The notes under the pieces were generated by a model. It searched no databases. It saw nothing but the letters and a program-made list of their open reading frames with translations, and was not told the origin of the DNA. Positions 15,167 to 24,361 of a DNA stretch of 55,527 nucleotides are shown here, in pieces. The position numbers and the translations under genes were made by a program. Within the stretch, counting starts at the first letter, position 1. The number at the start of each line of letters is the position of its first letter. Origin of the DNA: UBA6918 sp040754425. Lineage in GTDB: Bacteria; Pseudomonadota; Gammaproteobacteria; Burkholderiales; Thiobacillaceae. The DNA lies in NCBI GenBank assembly GCA_040754425.1, contig JBFMCR010000038.1, forward strand, positions 1-55,527. The letters are read 5' to 3'.

Positions 15167-16431
15167 TAAACGAGGGCCATCCGGAAATCGTTGACATTGG
15201 TGCGCGTCGGGCCGGTGATGACCAGATCGTTCAACACGCTGAAGAATCCGTAAGCATCGTTCGCCTCAAGCAGCGCTGCGGCATCGAGACCGGCCGACTC
15301 GGCTCTTGCCAGGGTGTCCGGCGTCCAGACGGCGCCGGCATTGTCCTCGGTGCCGTCGATGCCGTCGGTGTCGCAGGCGATGGCGCAGATTCTGTCCAGG
15401 TCCCTGAGCGCCAGCCCCAGGGCCAGCAGATATTCCGTGTTGCGACCGCCGCGGCCATTCGCATTTCGTACGGTTACCGTAGTCTCCCCACCCGAGAGCA
15501 GGGCGAACGGAAGACTGCCGCGCCTTGCTTCCAGGCGGATGCGCTCGGCATGCGCGTTCGCCACGCGGCGCGATTCGCCTTCCTCTTCCCACAGATTGAT
15601 GACGCGCACGCCTTGCTGCTGCAGCCAGGTCTGTACCGCGCTCAGCGATGTGTGCGCGCTGCCGATGATGCGGTTTTCCACCTTGGCAAAGCGCGGATCG
15701 CCGGGCTTGGGCGTGTCGGCGATATCGCCGCGCAGACCGCGCTGTAGATGGTCGTTCACCGCCGCGGGCGGCATAATGGCATAACGCTGCAACAATGCCA
15801 GCGCATCGGAAAACGTATCCGGATCGGGCGCGCAAGGGCCGGAAGCGATATAGGTCGGGTCGTCGCCCACCACGTCGGACAGGATCAGTGCGCGAACCGG
15901 TGCTTTGCTGAGTGCGGCGACCTGTCCGCCGGAAAAGCGGGTCAGGTGTTTGCGCACAGTGTTGATCTCCCGGATCGAGGCGCCACAGGCCAGCAGCGAT
16001 TTGGTCACCGCGCGCAATTCCTTCAGCGTGACGCCTTCGACCGGCAAGGCCAGGAGGCTCGAGCCGCCGCCGGAGATCAGCACCAGCAGCAGGTCGTCGG
16101 GCGTGAGTTCGGCGATTTCTTCCAGCATGCGCGAAGCCGCCTCGGCGCCGCGGCCGTCGGGCAGGGGATGGCTCGCTTCGATCACCCTGATGCGCGTAAG
16201 CGGCAGGCCGTGCTGGTAGCGGGTGACCACCAGCCCCGAAAGCGGTGCCTCGGCGGGCCAGAGTTTCTCGACCGCTTGTGCCATGGTCGCGGCCGCCTTG
16301 CCGCCACCCACGACCAGGGTGCGACCCCTGGCCGGCGGGGAGGGCAGGTGTGTCGGCAGAAGGTTCTGGGGGTCGGCTGCGGCCAATGCCGCATGGAAGG
16401 CCGAGAGCAGAAAATTGCGTTGAAGAGGCAT
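15163..16431 (-). CDS. Glycerate 2-kinase (MOFRL family)
   Basis: A 422-aa glycerate kinase of the GckA/TtuD type, which phosphorylates D-glycerate to 2-phosphoglycerate; such proteins are often mislabelled hydroxypyruvate reductase. The N-terminal DUF4147 domain holds VVGGGKAAATMA, with Lys45 corresponding to the catalytic lysine. Next come VLISGGGSSLL and SDVVGDDPTYIASGP. The C-terminal MOFRL domain starts near LLSGGETTVTV and includes GGRNTEYLLALG. I start at the ATG at 16431; a TTG 36 bases upstream is possible. It converges on the DUF62 gene with overlapping stop codons. Confidence 0.85.
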   Translation of the reverse strand: MPLQRNFLLSAFHAALAAADPQNLLPTHLPSPPARGRTLVVGGGKAAATMAQAVEKLWPAEAPLSGLVVTRYQHGLPLTRIRVIEASHPLPDGRGAEAASRMLEEIAELTPDDLLLVLISGGGSSLLALPVEGVTLKELRAVTKSLLACGASIREINTVRKHLTRFSGGQVAALSKAPVRALILSDVVGDDPTYIASGPCAPDPDTFSDALALLQRYAIMPPAAVNDHLQRGLRGDIADTPKPGDPRFAKVENRIIGSAHTSLSAVQTWLQQQGVRVINLWEEEGESRRVANAHAERIRLEARRGSLPFALLSGGETTVTVRNANGRGGRNTEYLLALGLALRDLDRICAIACDTDGIDGTEDNAGAVWTPDTLARAESAGLDAAALLEANDAYGFFSVLNDLVITGPTRTNVNDFRMALVY

Positions 16432-16486
16432 GGCAGGAGTTTGCCAGCTTTGCCCGGCAGCGATCAAACCCAGCGGAAAAAAAGCA

Positions 16487-16514
16487 TTGACAGTTGTCTT
16501 TTCGCCATTATAAT
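16487..16514 (+). promoter_or_regulatory. Sigma-70 promoter of hemP
   Basis: Both hexamers are full consensus: TTGACA (16487-16492) and TATAAT (16509-16514), with a 16-base spacer, 30 bases before the hemP ATG. The Fur box overlaps the -10 box, so iron repression would block RNA polymerase directly. Confidence 0.8.
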
Positions 16515-16530
16515 AAGAACCATTCTCATT
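16512..16530 (+). promoter_or_regulatory. Fur box
   Basis: The 19-base site AATAAGAACCATTCTCATT differs at two positions from the palindrome AATGAGAATCATTCTCATT that I take as a typical hemP-type Fur box. It covers the -10 box and the expected transcription start. This predicts repression by Fur with iron and induction in iron shortage. Motif recognition by eye; no score computed. Confidence 0.75.
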
Positions 16531-16544
16531 ATCATGTGAGCATC

Positions 16545-16718
16545 ATGGACAGACAATACGCTTCTCAGGACACCCTGAAGTACCAGGTTTTCGATCTCAG
16601 CAAACCGGTACCGGCCGAGCGTCTCCTGGGCGGTCAGGCCGCCATCCGCATCGTGCACAACGGGCAGACTTACCGCCTCAGCCTTACCCGCAACGACAAG
16701 CTGATCCTGACCAAATAA
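16545..16718 (+). CDS. hemP: Hemin uptake protein HemP
   Basis: A 57-aa member of the HemP/HmuP family of small proteins found at the head of haem and iron uptake loci in proteobacteria, where some act as regulators of receptor genes. The family core is visible: ERLLGGQAAIRIVHNGQTYRL followed by LTRNDKLILTK at the end. I start at the ATG at 16545, giving MDRQYASQD. An upstream extension would run through the Fur box. The next gene is a porin rather than a haem receptor. Confidence 0.88.
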   Translation: MDRQYASQDTLKYQVFDLSKPVPAERLLGGQAAIRIVHNGQTYRLSLTRNDKLILTK

Positions 16719-16796
16719 TTTCAACCGGACAACACTGCCCAGCCAGCCAGCAAACGTGAGCCAGCCAGGTTTCTTTTTGATTCAAGGGAGAATCCT

Positions 16797-18221
16797 ATGG
16801 CTAAAACAGCCGGGCGTTTCGCGCCCATTGCGGCACTGTTGGGCAGTTTGGTCTTCAGCCTGCCAGCGCAGGCCGAAACCGGCGACGAACAAATATTGCA
16901 GGAGCTTCGCCGCCTGAACGAGCGCATGGCGCAACTGGAGGCGGACAATGCGCGACTCAAGGGCGAACTTGCGGCCAGCCGAGGCGCCGCGGCAAGAGAG
17001 AGGGAAATCGTCGGCCGTCTCGAGGACGTGGAAAGGCAAGTCGGCAGCCACGACAGGAAAACCCGCCTGCTCGACGCCGTCGAAGGCGTGTCCGCCAGCG
17101 CATCCCTGGTCATGGTGGGGCAGACCGCATTGAGCGGCACGCTAGGCGGCAAGGACGAAAGCCGCCTCAACTATCGCGCCGACGCGGAAATCGAGCTGCC
17201 GGCCGGCAGCATAGGCGATGCCCGCGGCGAACTCTACGCTCATTTCCGCATGGGTCAGGGCAATGGCCTGGGTTTCATGCCGCCCACGCTCACCAGCACC
17301 ACCAACTCCACTGCCTTTGCGCTATCCAATGGCGATGAAACTGCGGTGATGCTGGCGCAGGCCTGGTACGAACTGGAAATGCCGGTGGGCGAGTCCGAAC
17401 TCGAACTCTATGTCGGCAAGATCGATCCCTTCGGCCACTTCGACCAGAACGACATTGCCGATGACGAATCCGCGGCCTTCCTCAACAATGTCTTCGTGCA
17501 CAACCCCCTGCTCGATTCGGGCGGCGACATCGATGTCGACGCCTACGGCTTCGCGCCCGGCATGATCCTGTCCTGGCGCGACAACAGCCGGAGCCCGGAC
17601 TACTGGAAGGCCAGCGTGGGCCTGTTCAGTTCCGGCCAGGGCGGTTCCTGGGACAGCGACCTTTCGCGTCCATTCATCATCGGCCAGCTCGAAGCCGGCA
17701 GCGACGGACTTTTCGGCAGGGAAGGGGTGTACCGTCTGTATGCCTGGAGCAGAGGGCGCGCCACGCCCTACGCCAACGAGTTCGACGCCGGCACGGAAAA
17801 GCACAGCGGCTGGGGCCTGAGCGCGAACCAGCAGGTGGCCGAGCATGTCACAGTGTTCGGTCGCTATGCTCATTCGCTCGAGGGCAAAATGCGATTCGAC
17901 AAGGCGCTCACCCTGGGCGCGGAAATCGGCGGCGCCCGCTGGGGGCGGGAGGATGACCGCATCGGCCTGGCCGCTGGCTGGGCCGATACCACCAAGGCCT
18001 TCCGCGCGGCGGCGCCCGTGCTCGATGCCGACAGCGATGGCGTAGCGGATTTCGGCTATGCTCCGGACGGCGCGGAACAGCAATATGAAATCTACTATGC
18101 ATGGAAGGCAAACGATCATCTGGAGCTGTCGCCCGACTTCCAGTGGATACGCAATCCCGGCGGCGACTCTTCGAGAGCGGACATCGCGGTCATCGGGCTG
18201 CGTGCCACCGTGAGTTATTGA
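16797..18221 (+). CDS. Coiled-coil outer-membrane porin (OprB / iron-uptake-porin-like)
   Basis: A 474-aa predicted outer-membrane beta-barrel. A signal peptide ends at AQA26. Residues 30-85 form a coiled coil rich in Leu, Glu and Arg heptads, like trimeric porins with periplasmic stalks. The barrel has amphipathic strands, the OprB-like patch YVGKIDPFGHFDQNDIADDE and a C-terminal aromatic residue (ending SY). GGGAG lies upstream. It follows hemP by 78 bases without a visible terminator, so iron control is likely. The substrate is unknown; a sugar, ferrous iron or a siderophore is possible. Confidence 0.7.
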   Translation: MAKTAGRFAPIAALLGSLVFSLPAQAETGDEQILQELRRLNERMAQLEADNARLKGELAASRGAAAREREIVGRLEDVERQVGSHDRKTRLLDAVEGVSASASLVMVGQTALSGTLGGKDESRLNYRADAEIELPAGSIGDARGELYAHFRMGQGNGLGFMPPTLTSTTNSTAFALSNGDETAVMLAQAWYELEMPVGESELELYVGKIDPFGHFDQNDIADDESAAFLNNVFVHNPLLDSGGDIDVDAYGFAPGMILSWRDNSRSPDYWKASVGLFSSGQGGSWDSDLSRPFIIGQLEAGSDGLFGREGVYRLYAWSRGRATPYANEFDAGTEKHSGWGLSANQQVAEHVTVFGRYAHSLEGKMRFDKALTLGAEIGGARWGREDDRIGLAAGWADTTKAFRAAAPVLDADSDGVADFGYAPDGAEQQYEIYYAWKANDHLELSPDFQWIRNPGGDSSRADIAVIGLRATVSY

Positions 18222-18232
18222 TGGAAGCGCAA

Positions 18233-19417
18233 ATGAACATGAAACGGAAAATCACCCTTGCCGCCGCGCTGGCGGCGGCATTCACGGCGCCGGCGCTCAT
18301 CGGCACCGCCGGCGCGGCCAAGACCGAGGCCGAAGCGCTGTCGCCCAAGGCCCAGCTCGGGCGCGTGCTGTTTTTCGATAGCGGGCTTTCCGAGCCGGCC
18401 GGCCAGTCCTGCGCCTCCTGCCACGACCCCGGCCGCGCTTTCGTCGATCCCGATAAGAACGCCGCCACATCCAAGGGCGTGATCCCGCCGCTGATCGGCA
18501 GCCGCAATACGCCGACTTCCATGTACATGGCCTTCAGCCCCAGGTTCCATTGGGACGAGGAGGAGGAGCTTTATCTGGGCGGCCAGTTCTGGGACGGCCG
18601 TGCTGCCACCCTGGAAGAACAGGCCAAGGGCCCGTTCGTCAATCCGCTGGAAATGGCCAATCCGCACCCCAAGGACGTGGTGGAAAAAGTGCGCCGCGCA
18701 GCCTACGCGCCCATGTTCGAACAGGTGTTCGGCAAGGATGCGCTGCAAGACGACGACGAGGCTTACGACCGCATCGCCGAGGCGCTTGCCGAATTCCAGC
18801 GCACGCGCGAGTTCGCGCCGTTTACTTCCAAGTACGACGCCTACCTTGCCGGCAAGACCAGGCTGAGCAAACAGGAAATGCGCGGCCTGCGCCTGTTCGA
18901 GGCGGAGGACAAGGGCAATTGCGCCGCCTGCCATCCGAGCAGGCCCGGCCCCAAGGGTGAACCCCCGCTCTTTACCGACTTCAGCTACGACAACCTCGGC
19001 GTGCCGCGCAATCCCGACAATCCCTTCTACAGGCTGCCGGCGAAATACAACCCGGCGGGGGAATTGTTCGTCGACCGCGGACTCGGCGGCGCGCTGAACA
19101 AACCCTCGGAAGACGGCAAGTTCAAGGTGCCCACCCTGCGCAATATCGCCATCACCGGGCCTTACATGCACAACGGCTACTTCAAGACCCTGGAAGGCGT
19201 GGTGGCCTTCTACAACGATCGCGACGTGCGTCCCCAGTGCGACAGCAACAGGGTGAGAGAAGCCGAGGCGCTTGAGCAGAAATGCTGGCCCGCACCCGAA
19301 GTCATTAGCAACGTGAACAAGGATGAACTCGGCGACCTGGGTCTTACGCCGCGCGAGATTGCCGATATCGTCGCCTTCATGAAAACGCTGACCGACGGCT
19401 GGCAGGCGGGGAAATAG
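18233..19417 (+). CDS. Di-heme cytochrome c peroxidase family protein
   Basis: A 394-aa exported cytochrome of the CcpA/MauG family, which reduce hydrogen peroxide or carry out related oxidations in the periplasm. Signal peptide at residues 1-28. Haem sites are CASCH (60-64) and CAACH (230-234). The family block FKVPTLRNIAITGPYMHNG is present in the C-terminal domain. GGAAG at 18223-18227 favours the ATG at 18233; the ATG at 18221, which overlaps the porin stop, is the alternative. It appears to be third in a hemP-porin-peroxidase operon. Confidence 0.88.
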   Translation: MNMKRKITLAAALAAAFTAPALIGTAGAAKTEAEALSPKAQLGRVLFFDSGLSEPAGQSCASCHDPGRAFVDPDKNAATSKGVIPPLIGSRNTPTSMYMAFSPRFHWDEEEELYLGGQFWDGRAATLEEQAKGPFVNPLEMANPHPKDVVEKVRRAAYAPMFEQVFGKDALQDDDEAYDRIAEALAEFQRTREFAPFTSKYDAYLAGKTRLSKQEMRGLRLFEAEDKGNCAACHPSRPGPKGEPPLFTDFSYDNLGVPRNPDNPFYRLPAKYNPAGELFVDRGLGGALNKPSEDGKFKVPTLRNIAITGPYMHNGYFKTLEGVVAFYNDRDVRPQCDSNRVREAEALEQKCWPAPEVISNVNKDELGDLGLTPREIADIVAFMKTLTDGWQAGK

Positions 19418-19428
19418 CCGGCTTAGTG

Positions 19429-22400
19429 CTAGGGCTTGAGCAGGCTTGATCGCACCATGGTCAAGCGGTAGATCAGTGGCATCACGAACAGCGTGAGCAG
19501 GGTGGCGACGCCCAGCCCCCACACCAGGCTGGAAGCCATCGGCCCCCAGATCAGCGACTTGCCGCCCAGGCCCGCGGCCAGCGAGAACAGGCCGCCTATG
19601 GTCGTGGTGGTGGTGATGATGATGGGGATCACGCGGCGGCGCGCGGCGTAGATCGAAGCGTGCAGCAGGCCCATGCCCGATTTCAATCTTTCATTCGCGG
19701 CATCGATCAGCACGATGGCCGAGTTAACCGCGATGCCGGTGAGCGCGATGATGCCGTATAGGGTATAGAGCGACAGCGGGTTCTGGGTGATCACCAGTCC
19801 CAGCGTCACGCCGGTGAAGGCGAGCGGCACCGTCACCAGAATCATCAGCGGCTGCCAGTAGCTCTTGAACTGCGCGGCGAGGATCAGGTAGATCAGGCCC
19901 ACGCCCAATAAAAACAGCCCGGGCATGGCGTCGAGGCTTTCCTGCACGTCTTCCAGCTCGCCCGAAAAATCCAGCGTCACGCCGGGATAGCGCACGGCGA
20001 TCTTGTTCCATTCCTCCCGGATGATGCGGTTGGCGGTGAGCGTATCGGGCGCGTCCTCGCGCGCCTTGTCGAGGTTGGCTTCCACGGTGATGGCGCGGCG
20101 CAGGTTGTAGCGCTTGATCACGCCCTGGCTGGCGCCGGTCTCCACTTCGGTCAGCGCGCCCAGCGTGGTGGTGCCGCCGCTGGGCAGCGGCACCGGGTCG
20201 TTCAAGAGTTCGGTGATGTCTGCCATGGGCTCGCGGTCGGCCAGCACGCGCACCTCGATCTTGTCGCCCCCCTCGCGCATTTCCGCCACGATCTCGCCGT
20301 CGGTGTGCAGGCGCGCCAGCCGCGACACCAGCGCGGGGTCGAGACCGGCGTTGCGCACCGCGTTGGCGTCCAGGCGCAGGATCAGTTGCTGCCGGCCCGC
20401 CACTTCGTCATCGGCGATGTCCTTGGTGGCAGGCATCCTCCTCACGATGTCCTTGATCGCGTACGCCGCCGCGCGCAGTTCGCGGTAGTCGTCGCCGCGC
20501 GCGCGCACCTTGATCGGCTTCGAGGCCGGCGGTCCGCCCGAGACCTCCAAAAACGAAATGCGCGCCCTGCCGGAGAGCGCCTCGATTTCCGCGCGCATGT
20601 CCGCCACCACTTCATTGGTGGTGCGCATGTCGCCGGTTCTGGGGTTCAGCGACACCACGACCTGGCCGTAGGCCGGGCCGTACAGGGGCTCGGTGTCGGT
20701 GAATTTGAGCCCGGCGTTGGCCGAAATGCCGCGCGCCTCGTTCGGTTCGAGTTTCTGCCGCACCGCGCGCTCCACGCGCTGCACTTCTTCCAGCGTGGCA
20801 TCGATGCTGGAAGAAGGCGGCATGTCCACGTTCACGTAGAAGATGCGCAAGGGATCGAAGGCGAAGAACTGGATCTTCACCAGGCCGCCGGCCAGCGAAC
20901 CGAGCGCGAGCGCGATCAGCAGCCCCAGCCCCGCCAGGCTCAGCCAGGGATGGCGCATGGTTTTCACCAGGAGGCGCGCGTACTTCACTCGTACCCAGTG
21001 GGTGAATATTTCCCGCTTCTTCTGCACGCGGCTGGGCTTGCCCGTGCCCAGCTTCAGCGCGACCACGTGGGTCGGCAGCATCCAGTAGGCTTCCAGCAGC
21101 GAGGCCAGCAGCGCCACCGACACTACGGCCGGGATCACGAACATAAACTTGCCGACGATGCCCGGCAGCAGCATCAGCGGCATGAAGGCGGCGAGCGTGG
21201 TGAGCACGGCGGAGAACACCGGGTGCCCCACCTCGCGCACCGCATCCATCGCCGCCTCCAGGACGGGTTGGCCGCGCACCATGCGGTAATAGATGGCCTC
21301 GACGATGACCACCGCATCGTCCACCAGCATGCCCAGCACAATGACGATGCCGAGCAACACCGAGATGTTGAGCGTGAAGCCCATCACCGACAGTGCCCAA
21401 AACGCCGCGGCGAGCGAGAACGGAATGCCCAGCCCGATCAGGATGGCGATGCGCGAGCCGAGGAACAGCCAGGTGATCAAGAGCACCAGGGCCAGGCCGA
21501 ACAGCGCGTTGGTCTCCATGACGTCGATGGCCTGGCGCGTGGGGATGGTCTGGTCGTCCAGCAACAGTACCTTGAGCCCGCCGTTGGCCAGCGTCTGGTT
21601 CTTTGCCGCCAGATAGTCATTGATGCGTCCCACCAGTTCCAGGGTGTTGGCACCGGTGCGCTTGTTCACCGCCAGCAGGACGGCGGGCTGGCCGTCCTTG
21701 CTTACCCGCTGCTCGGGCTTTTCGCGCGCACGCGCCACTTCCGCCAGGCTGTCGAGCGGCACGCGATTCTTGGGCGAAGCGGCGGGGATGACCTCGATCG
21801 CGGCCAATGCGTCCGGGTCGCTCGACTGGCCGATGACCCGTACCAGCCACTCGTTGTCGCCCACGCGCGCCTGCCCCGCGAAAATGTCGCGGAACCAGCG
21901 CGACACCGAATCCGCCACGTCGGCGCCGGAAATGCCGCGCGCCGCCGCAGCAGCGGGATCGAAGCGCACGTGCAGCTCGGGGTCCTGCAGGCCGGTGGCG
22001 AACACCGAGTCCACGCCCTTGGTGCGTTCCAGGTCTTCCTTGACCTGGCGTGCCAGCGCGCGCAGGCGCTCGTCGAAGGCGGGCGAGGTGATCATCACCA
22101 TGGCCGTGGGAAAGCCGTTGGCGGTGGTGATTTCCAGCACCACCGGATCGCCGGCCTCCTCGGGCAGTTCGGCGTCGGCCTGGTTCTGCACCTCGCGCCT
22201 GAGGTCGTTCATGCGCTTGTCGAAAGTGTGCGTGTCCAGGTCCTGGAAGCGCACCAGGATCGACGACACGTTCTCGCGGCTGTTGCTGGAAATGAACCTC
22301 ACGTCCGCCACGCGCGCGATGGCGTCTTCCAGCGGCCGCGTCACGCGCTTTTCCACATCCTCGGCCGAGGCGCCGGGCAGCCGTGTGGTGATGTTCACCC

Positions 22401-22530
22401 AGTTGAAGTTCACTTCCGGGTCCTGCTCGCGCGGCATGTTCTGATAAGCCATGAAGCCCATGAACAACACCACCGCGAAAGCGATGTTGGCCAGCGGATG
22501 ATTGCGGATCAGGCGTTCAAATAAATTCAT
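19429..22530 (-). CDS. RND family efflux transporter, inner-membrane permease
   Basis: A 1033-aa AcrB-like pump of the resistance-nodulation-division superfamily, driven by the proton gradient. It has TM1 near residues 13-30, two large periplasmic loops and a second membrane block. The conserved TM4 pair Asp404-Asp405 sits in LGMLVDDAVVIVE, as in the HAE-type proton relay. The sequence resembles multidrug or solvent pumps rather than the heavy-metal type. The adaptor gene lies upstream on the same strand. No outer-membrane factor gene is adjacent. Confidence 0.9.
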   Translation of the reverse strand: MNLFERLIRNHPLANIAFAVVLFMGFMAYQNMPREQDPEVNFNWVNITTRLPGASAEDVEKRVTRPLEDAIARVADVRFISSNSRENVSSILVRFQDLDTHTFDKRMNDLRREVQNQADAELPEEAGDPVVLEITTANGFPTAMVMITSPAFDERLRALARQVKEDLERTKGVDSVFATGLQDPELHVRFDPAAAAARGISGADVADSVSRWFRDIFAGQARVGDNEWLVRVIGQSSDPDALAAIEVIPAASPKNRVPLDSLAEVARAREKPEQRVSKDGQPAVLLAVNKRTGANTLELVGRINDYLAAKNQTLANGGLKVLLLDDQTIPTRQAIDVMETNALFGLALVLLITWLFLGSRIAILIGLGIPFSLAAAFWALSVMGFTLNISVLLGIVIVLGMLVDDAVVIVEAIYYRMVRGQPVLEAAMDAVREVGHPVFSAVLTTLAAFMPLMLLPGIVGKFMFVIPAVVSVALLASLLEAYWMLPTHVVALKLGTGKPSRVQKKREIFTHWVRVKYARLLVKTMRHPWLSLAGLGLLIALALGSLAGGLVKIQFFAFDPLRIFYVNVDMPPSSSIDATLEEVQRVERAVRQKLEPNEARGISANAGLKFTDTEPLYGPAYGQVVVSLNPRTGDMRTTNEVVADMRAEIEALSGRARISFLEVSGGPPASKPIKVRARGDDYRELRAAAYAIKDIVRRMPATKDIADDEVAGRQQLILRLDANAVRNAGLDPALVSRLARLHTDGEIVAEMREGGDKIEVRVLADREPMADITELLNDPVPLPSGGTTTLGALTEVETGASQGVIKRYNLRRAITVEANLDKAREDAPDTLTANRIIREEWNKIAVRYPGVTLDFSGELEDVQESLDAMPGLFLLGVGLIYLILAAQFKSYWQPLMILVTVPLAFTGVTLGLVITQNPLSLYTLYGIIALTGIAVNSAIVLIDAANERLKSGMGLLHASIYAARRRVIPIIITTTTTIGGLFSLAAGLGGKSLIWGPMASSLVWGLGVATLLTLFVMPLIYRLTMVRSSLLKP

Positions 22531-22560
22531 CGGGTGTTAGAAAGGAATGGCGATGATTGA

Positions 22561-22623
22561 CAGGGGGGGCTCAGAGAGCGAGGGGAGTAGAATTCTTCTC
22601 CCTTAACCTCCCATGCCTCCCTG
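22561..22623. repeat. 63-bp palindromic element, copy 1
   Basis: An imperfect palindrome that begins CAGGG and ends CCCTG, with an inner GGAGTAGAATTCTTCTCC dyad. It has the same length (63 bp), ends and word set (CTTAACCTCCC, TGCCTCCCT) as the element at 47930-47992. It lies between the RND adaptor and permease genes. Confidence 0.5.
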
Positions 22624-22644
22624 TGCAATGTTCTACGTGCGCGA

Positions 22645-23685
22645 TCATGGTCTGGCCATTGTCACCGTCTGTCCATCCTGCAGCGCGAAGCGGCCTTCGG
22701 TGATTACCATCATGCCGTCCGCGATTTCCACCGGCGTGGGGCGCCCTTCCTGCGCATCATTAATCGGCACGAAGCGCGCTTTATCGCCTTCCAGCACGAA
22801 CACGCCCAGCCTGCCGTTGCGCGTCACCAGCAAATCGGCCGGCAGGTGCGGCGCGGCTGTCTGCCACTGGATCTGTCCGGTGGCGCCCGGCTTGGGCAGG
22901 TCTTTCGCGAACGTGAGGCGCGCCTCCTGGGTGCGGCTGGTGCCGGAAAGCGCCGGCGACACGCGCTTCAATTTCAGTGGGTACACGCCGTCGAGGGTGT
23001 GGAATTCGATTGCACCGGCCTTGGCCAGACTCTCAGCATCCTTGGCCTGCACCTGGGCCGACACTTCGAGTCCCTGCACATCCCACAGCGTCACCAGCGG
23101 CGTGCCGGGGCTGGCCAGTTCGCCCACATTGCCCGGCACCGATTCGACGATGGCCGCAAACGGCGCGGTGATCACGCACTTGCCCACATTGCTCTGCGCC
23201 GAGGCCACCTGGCTCGCGGCCAGGTCCCGATCCGCCTGCGCGATGCTCAACTCGGTGCGTTTCTGGTCCAGCGCGTCGCCCGAAATGAAGTTCTTGCTCG
23301 CAAGATCCTCGCTGCGCTTCATCTGCAGCGCGGCCAGCTTCAGCCGCGCCTCCGCCGCGCTCAGGCTGGCCTGCGCCTGCTTCAGCGCAATCGAATAATC
23401 CCTGCAATCCAGCTTGGCCACCACCGTGCCCTTGCCGATTTTTTGCCCAGCCTCCACCGGCAGTGCAACGACGCGCGCGGAAATCTGCGCCGCCAGCTTG
23501 CTGATGTTGCGCGAAGTCACCTGCGCCTGCGCGGTGAGCCTGGGGTACACGGCTACCTCCAGAACCGGCACGGCGGAAACCGAAGCCGCAGCAACAGCAT
23601 TCTGTGTCGGCGCAACGGGCTTGTCTTCGCCCTTGCCGCAAGCCGTGAGCACGGGGAGCAGGAAAAGAATGAATAGGGAACGCAT
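22645..23685 (-). CDS. RND efflux periplasmic adaptor (lipoprotein)
   Basis: A 346-aa membrane-fusion protein that would link the RND permease to an outer-membrane channel. A lipoprotein signal ends at the lipobox LTAC, with Cys16. Next come a barrel-sandwich (lipoyl) half motif, ARVVALPVEAGQKIGKGTVVAKLD, a long alpha-hairpin of QAQASLSAAEARLKL type, and the returning lipoyl half ITAPFAAIVESVPGNVGE. I start at MRSLFILFLLPVLTAC (23685), because upstream in-frame residues do not look like a signal. The permease starts 114 bases downstream. Confidence 0.88.
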   Translation of the reverse strand: MRSLFILFLLPVLTACGKGEDKPVAPTQNAVAAASVSAVPVLEVAVYPRLTAQAQVTSRNISKLAAQISARVVALPVEAGQKIGKGTVVAKLDCRDYSIALKQAQASLSAAEARLKLAALQMKRSEDLASKNFISGDALDQKRTELSIAQADRDLAASQVASAQSNVGKCVITAPFAAIVESVPGNVGELASPGTPLVTLWDVQGLEVSAQVQAKDAESLAKAGAIEFHTLDGVYPLKLKRVSPALSGTSRTQEARLTFAKDLPKPGATGQIQWQTAAPHLPADLLVTRNGRLGVFVLEGDKARFVPINDAQEGRPTPVEIADGMMVITEGRFALQDGQTVTMARP

Positions 23686-23831
23686 GATGGGTCTAATCGG
23701 AAAACCGGTCATTAGCATAAACGAGCCGGCTGGTGAGTGCTCGCCAGCCGCGTAAAAACGGGCAAATGCGGCGTTCCGGTGTCTCGAATATGTCCGTATG
23801 ATTGGAGTTCGCAAGTGTCAGGGAGCAGGCC

Positions 23832-24236
23832 ATGTACCAAGGCGGGTGTCTTTGCGGGGCGGTGCGCTTCGAGATCGACGGCCCGATCCGCAACATCGTG
23901 TACTGTCATTGCTCGCGTTGCCGCAAGTCGCAGGGCAGCGCGTTCGCTGCCAACGGCATCGTCAGGGCCGAGGAATTCAGGCTCCTCTGCGGCGCGGATG
24001 CGCTCACTGCCTACGAATCCTCACCCGGCCAGAAGAAATATTTCTGCAAGGTCTGCGGCTCGCCCATCATGAGCCAATCCGAAAAAAGGCCGGGACAGGT
24101 GCGCGTGCGCCTAGGCACCATCGAATCCGACATCGCCGAGCGTCCCAAGGCCCACATCTTTGCTTCCTCCAAGGCCAACTGGGAAGACATCTGCGGCGAC
24201 CTGCCGCAATACGAAAGCTACGAACCTGGGCGTTAG
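23832..24236 (+). CDS. GFA / CENP-V domain protein
   Basis: A 134-aa protein of the GFA family (glutathione-dependent formaldehyde-activating-like, Mss4 fold). Zinc-binding cysteines are visible as GGCLCGAVRFE (C6, C8), YCHCSRCRKSQG (C25, C27, C30) and KYFCKVCGSP. AGGGAGCAGG lies just upstream of the ATG at 23832. Most members lack a proven activity and formaldehyde binding is disputed, so only the fold is secure. It borders the prophage relic. Confidence 0.85.
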   Translation: MYQGGCLCGAVRFEIDGPIRNIVYCHCSRCRKSQGSAFAANGIVRAEEFRLLCGADALTAYESSPGQKKYFCKVCGSPIMSQSEKRPGQVRVRLGTIESDIAERPKAHIFASSKANWEDICGDLPQYESYEPGR

Positions 24237-24249
24237 GCTTGGTGAACGG

Positions 24250-24282
24250 GAGTGAGATATTTACCCACCTCTGAGTGAGATA
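24250..24282. repeat. Direct repeat GAGTGAGATA at the relic edge
   Basis: Two exact 10-base copies of GAGTGAGATA (24250-24259 and 24273-24282) lie just outside the prophage relic. A related CTGAGATAG occurs near 24367. On the other strand this reads as a repeated TATCTCACTC, with GGTGGGTAAA in front of one copy. Clustered end repeats of this kind occur at ends of some insertion sequences and transposing phages. The 125-base gap (24237-24361) has no other feature I can name. Confidence 0.35.
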
Positions 24283-24361
24283 AATGGGAAGTGACGGGAA
24301 GAGTCTGGACTTAAAGAAACAACAAAAATAAAACGGCGTCCCGAACAATGAGACAAAAAAA

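Noticed and set aside
20305..22524. Plus-strand open frame of 739 codons opposite the RND permease
   Set aside because: It is antisense to a clear RND gene, is rich in His, Gln and Arg as mirror frames in GC-rich DNA are, and shows no family motif.
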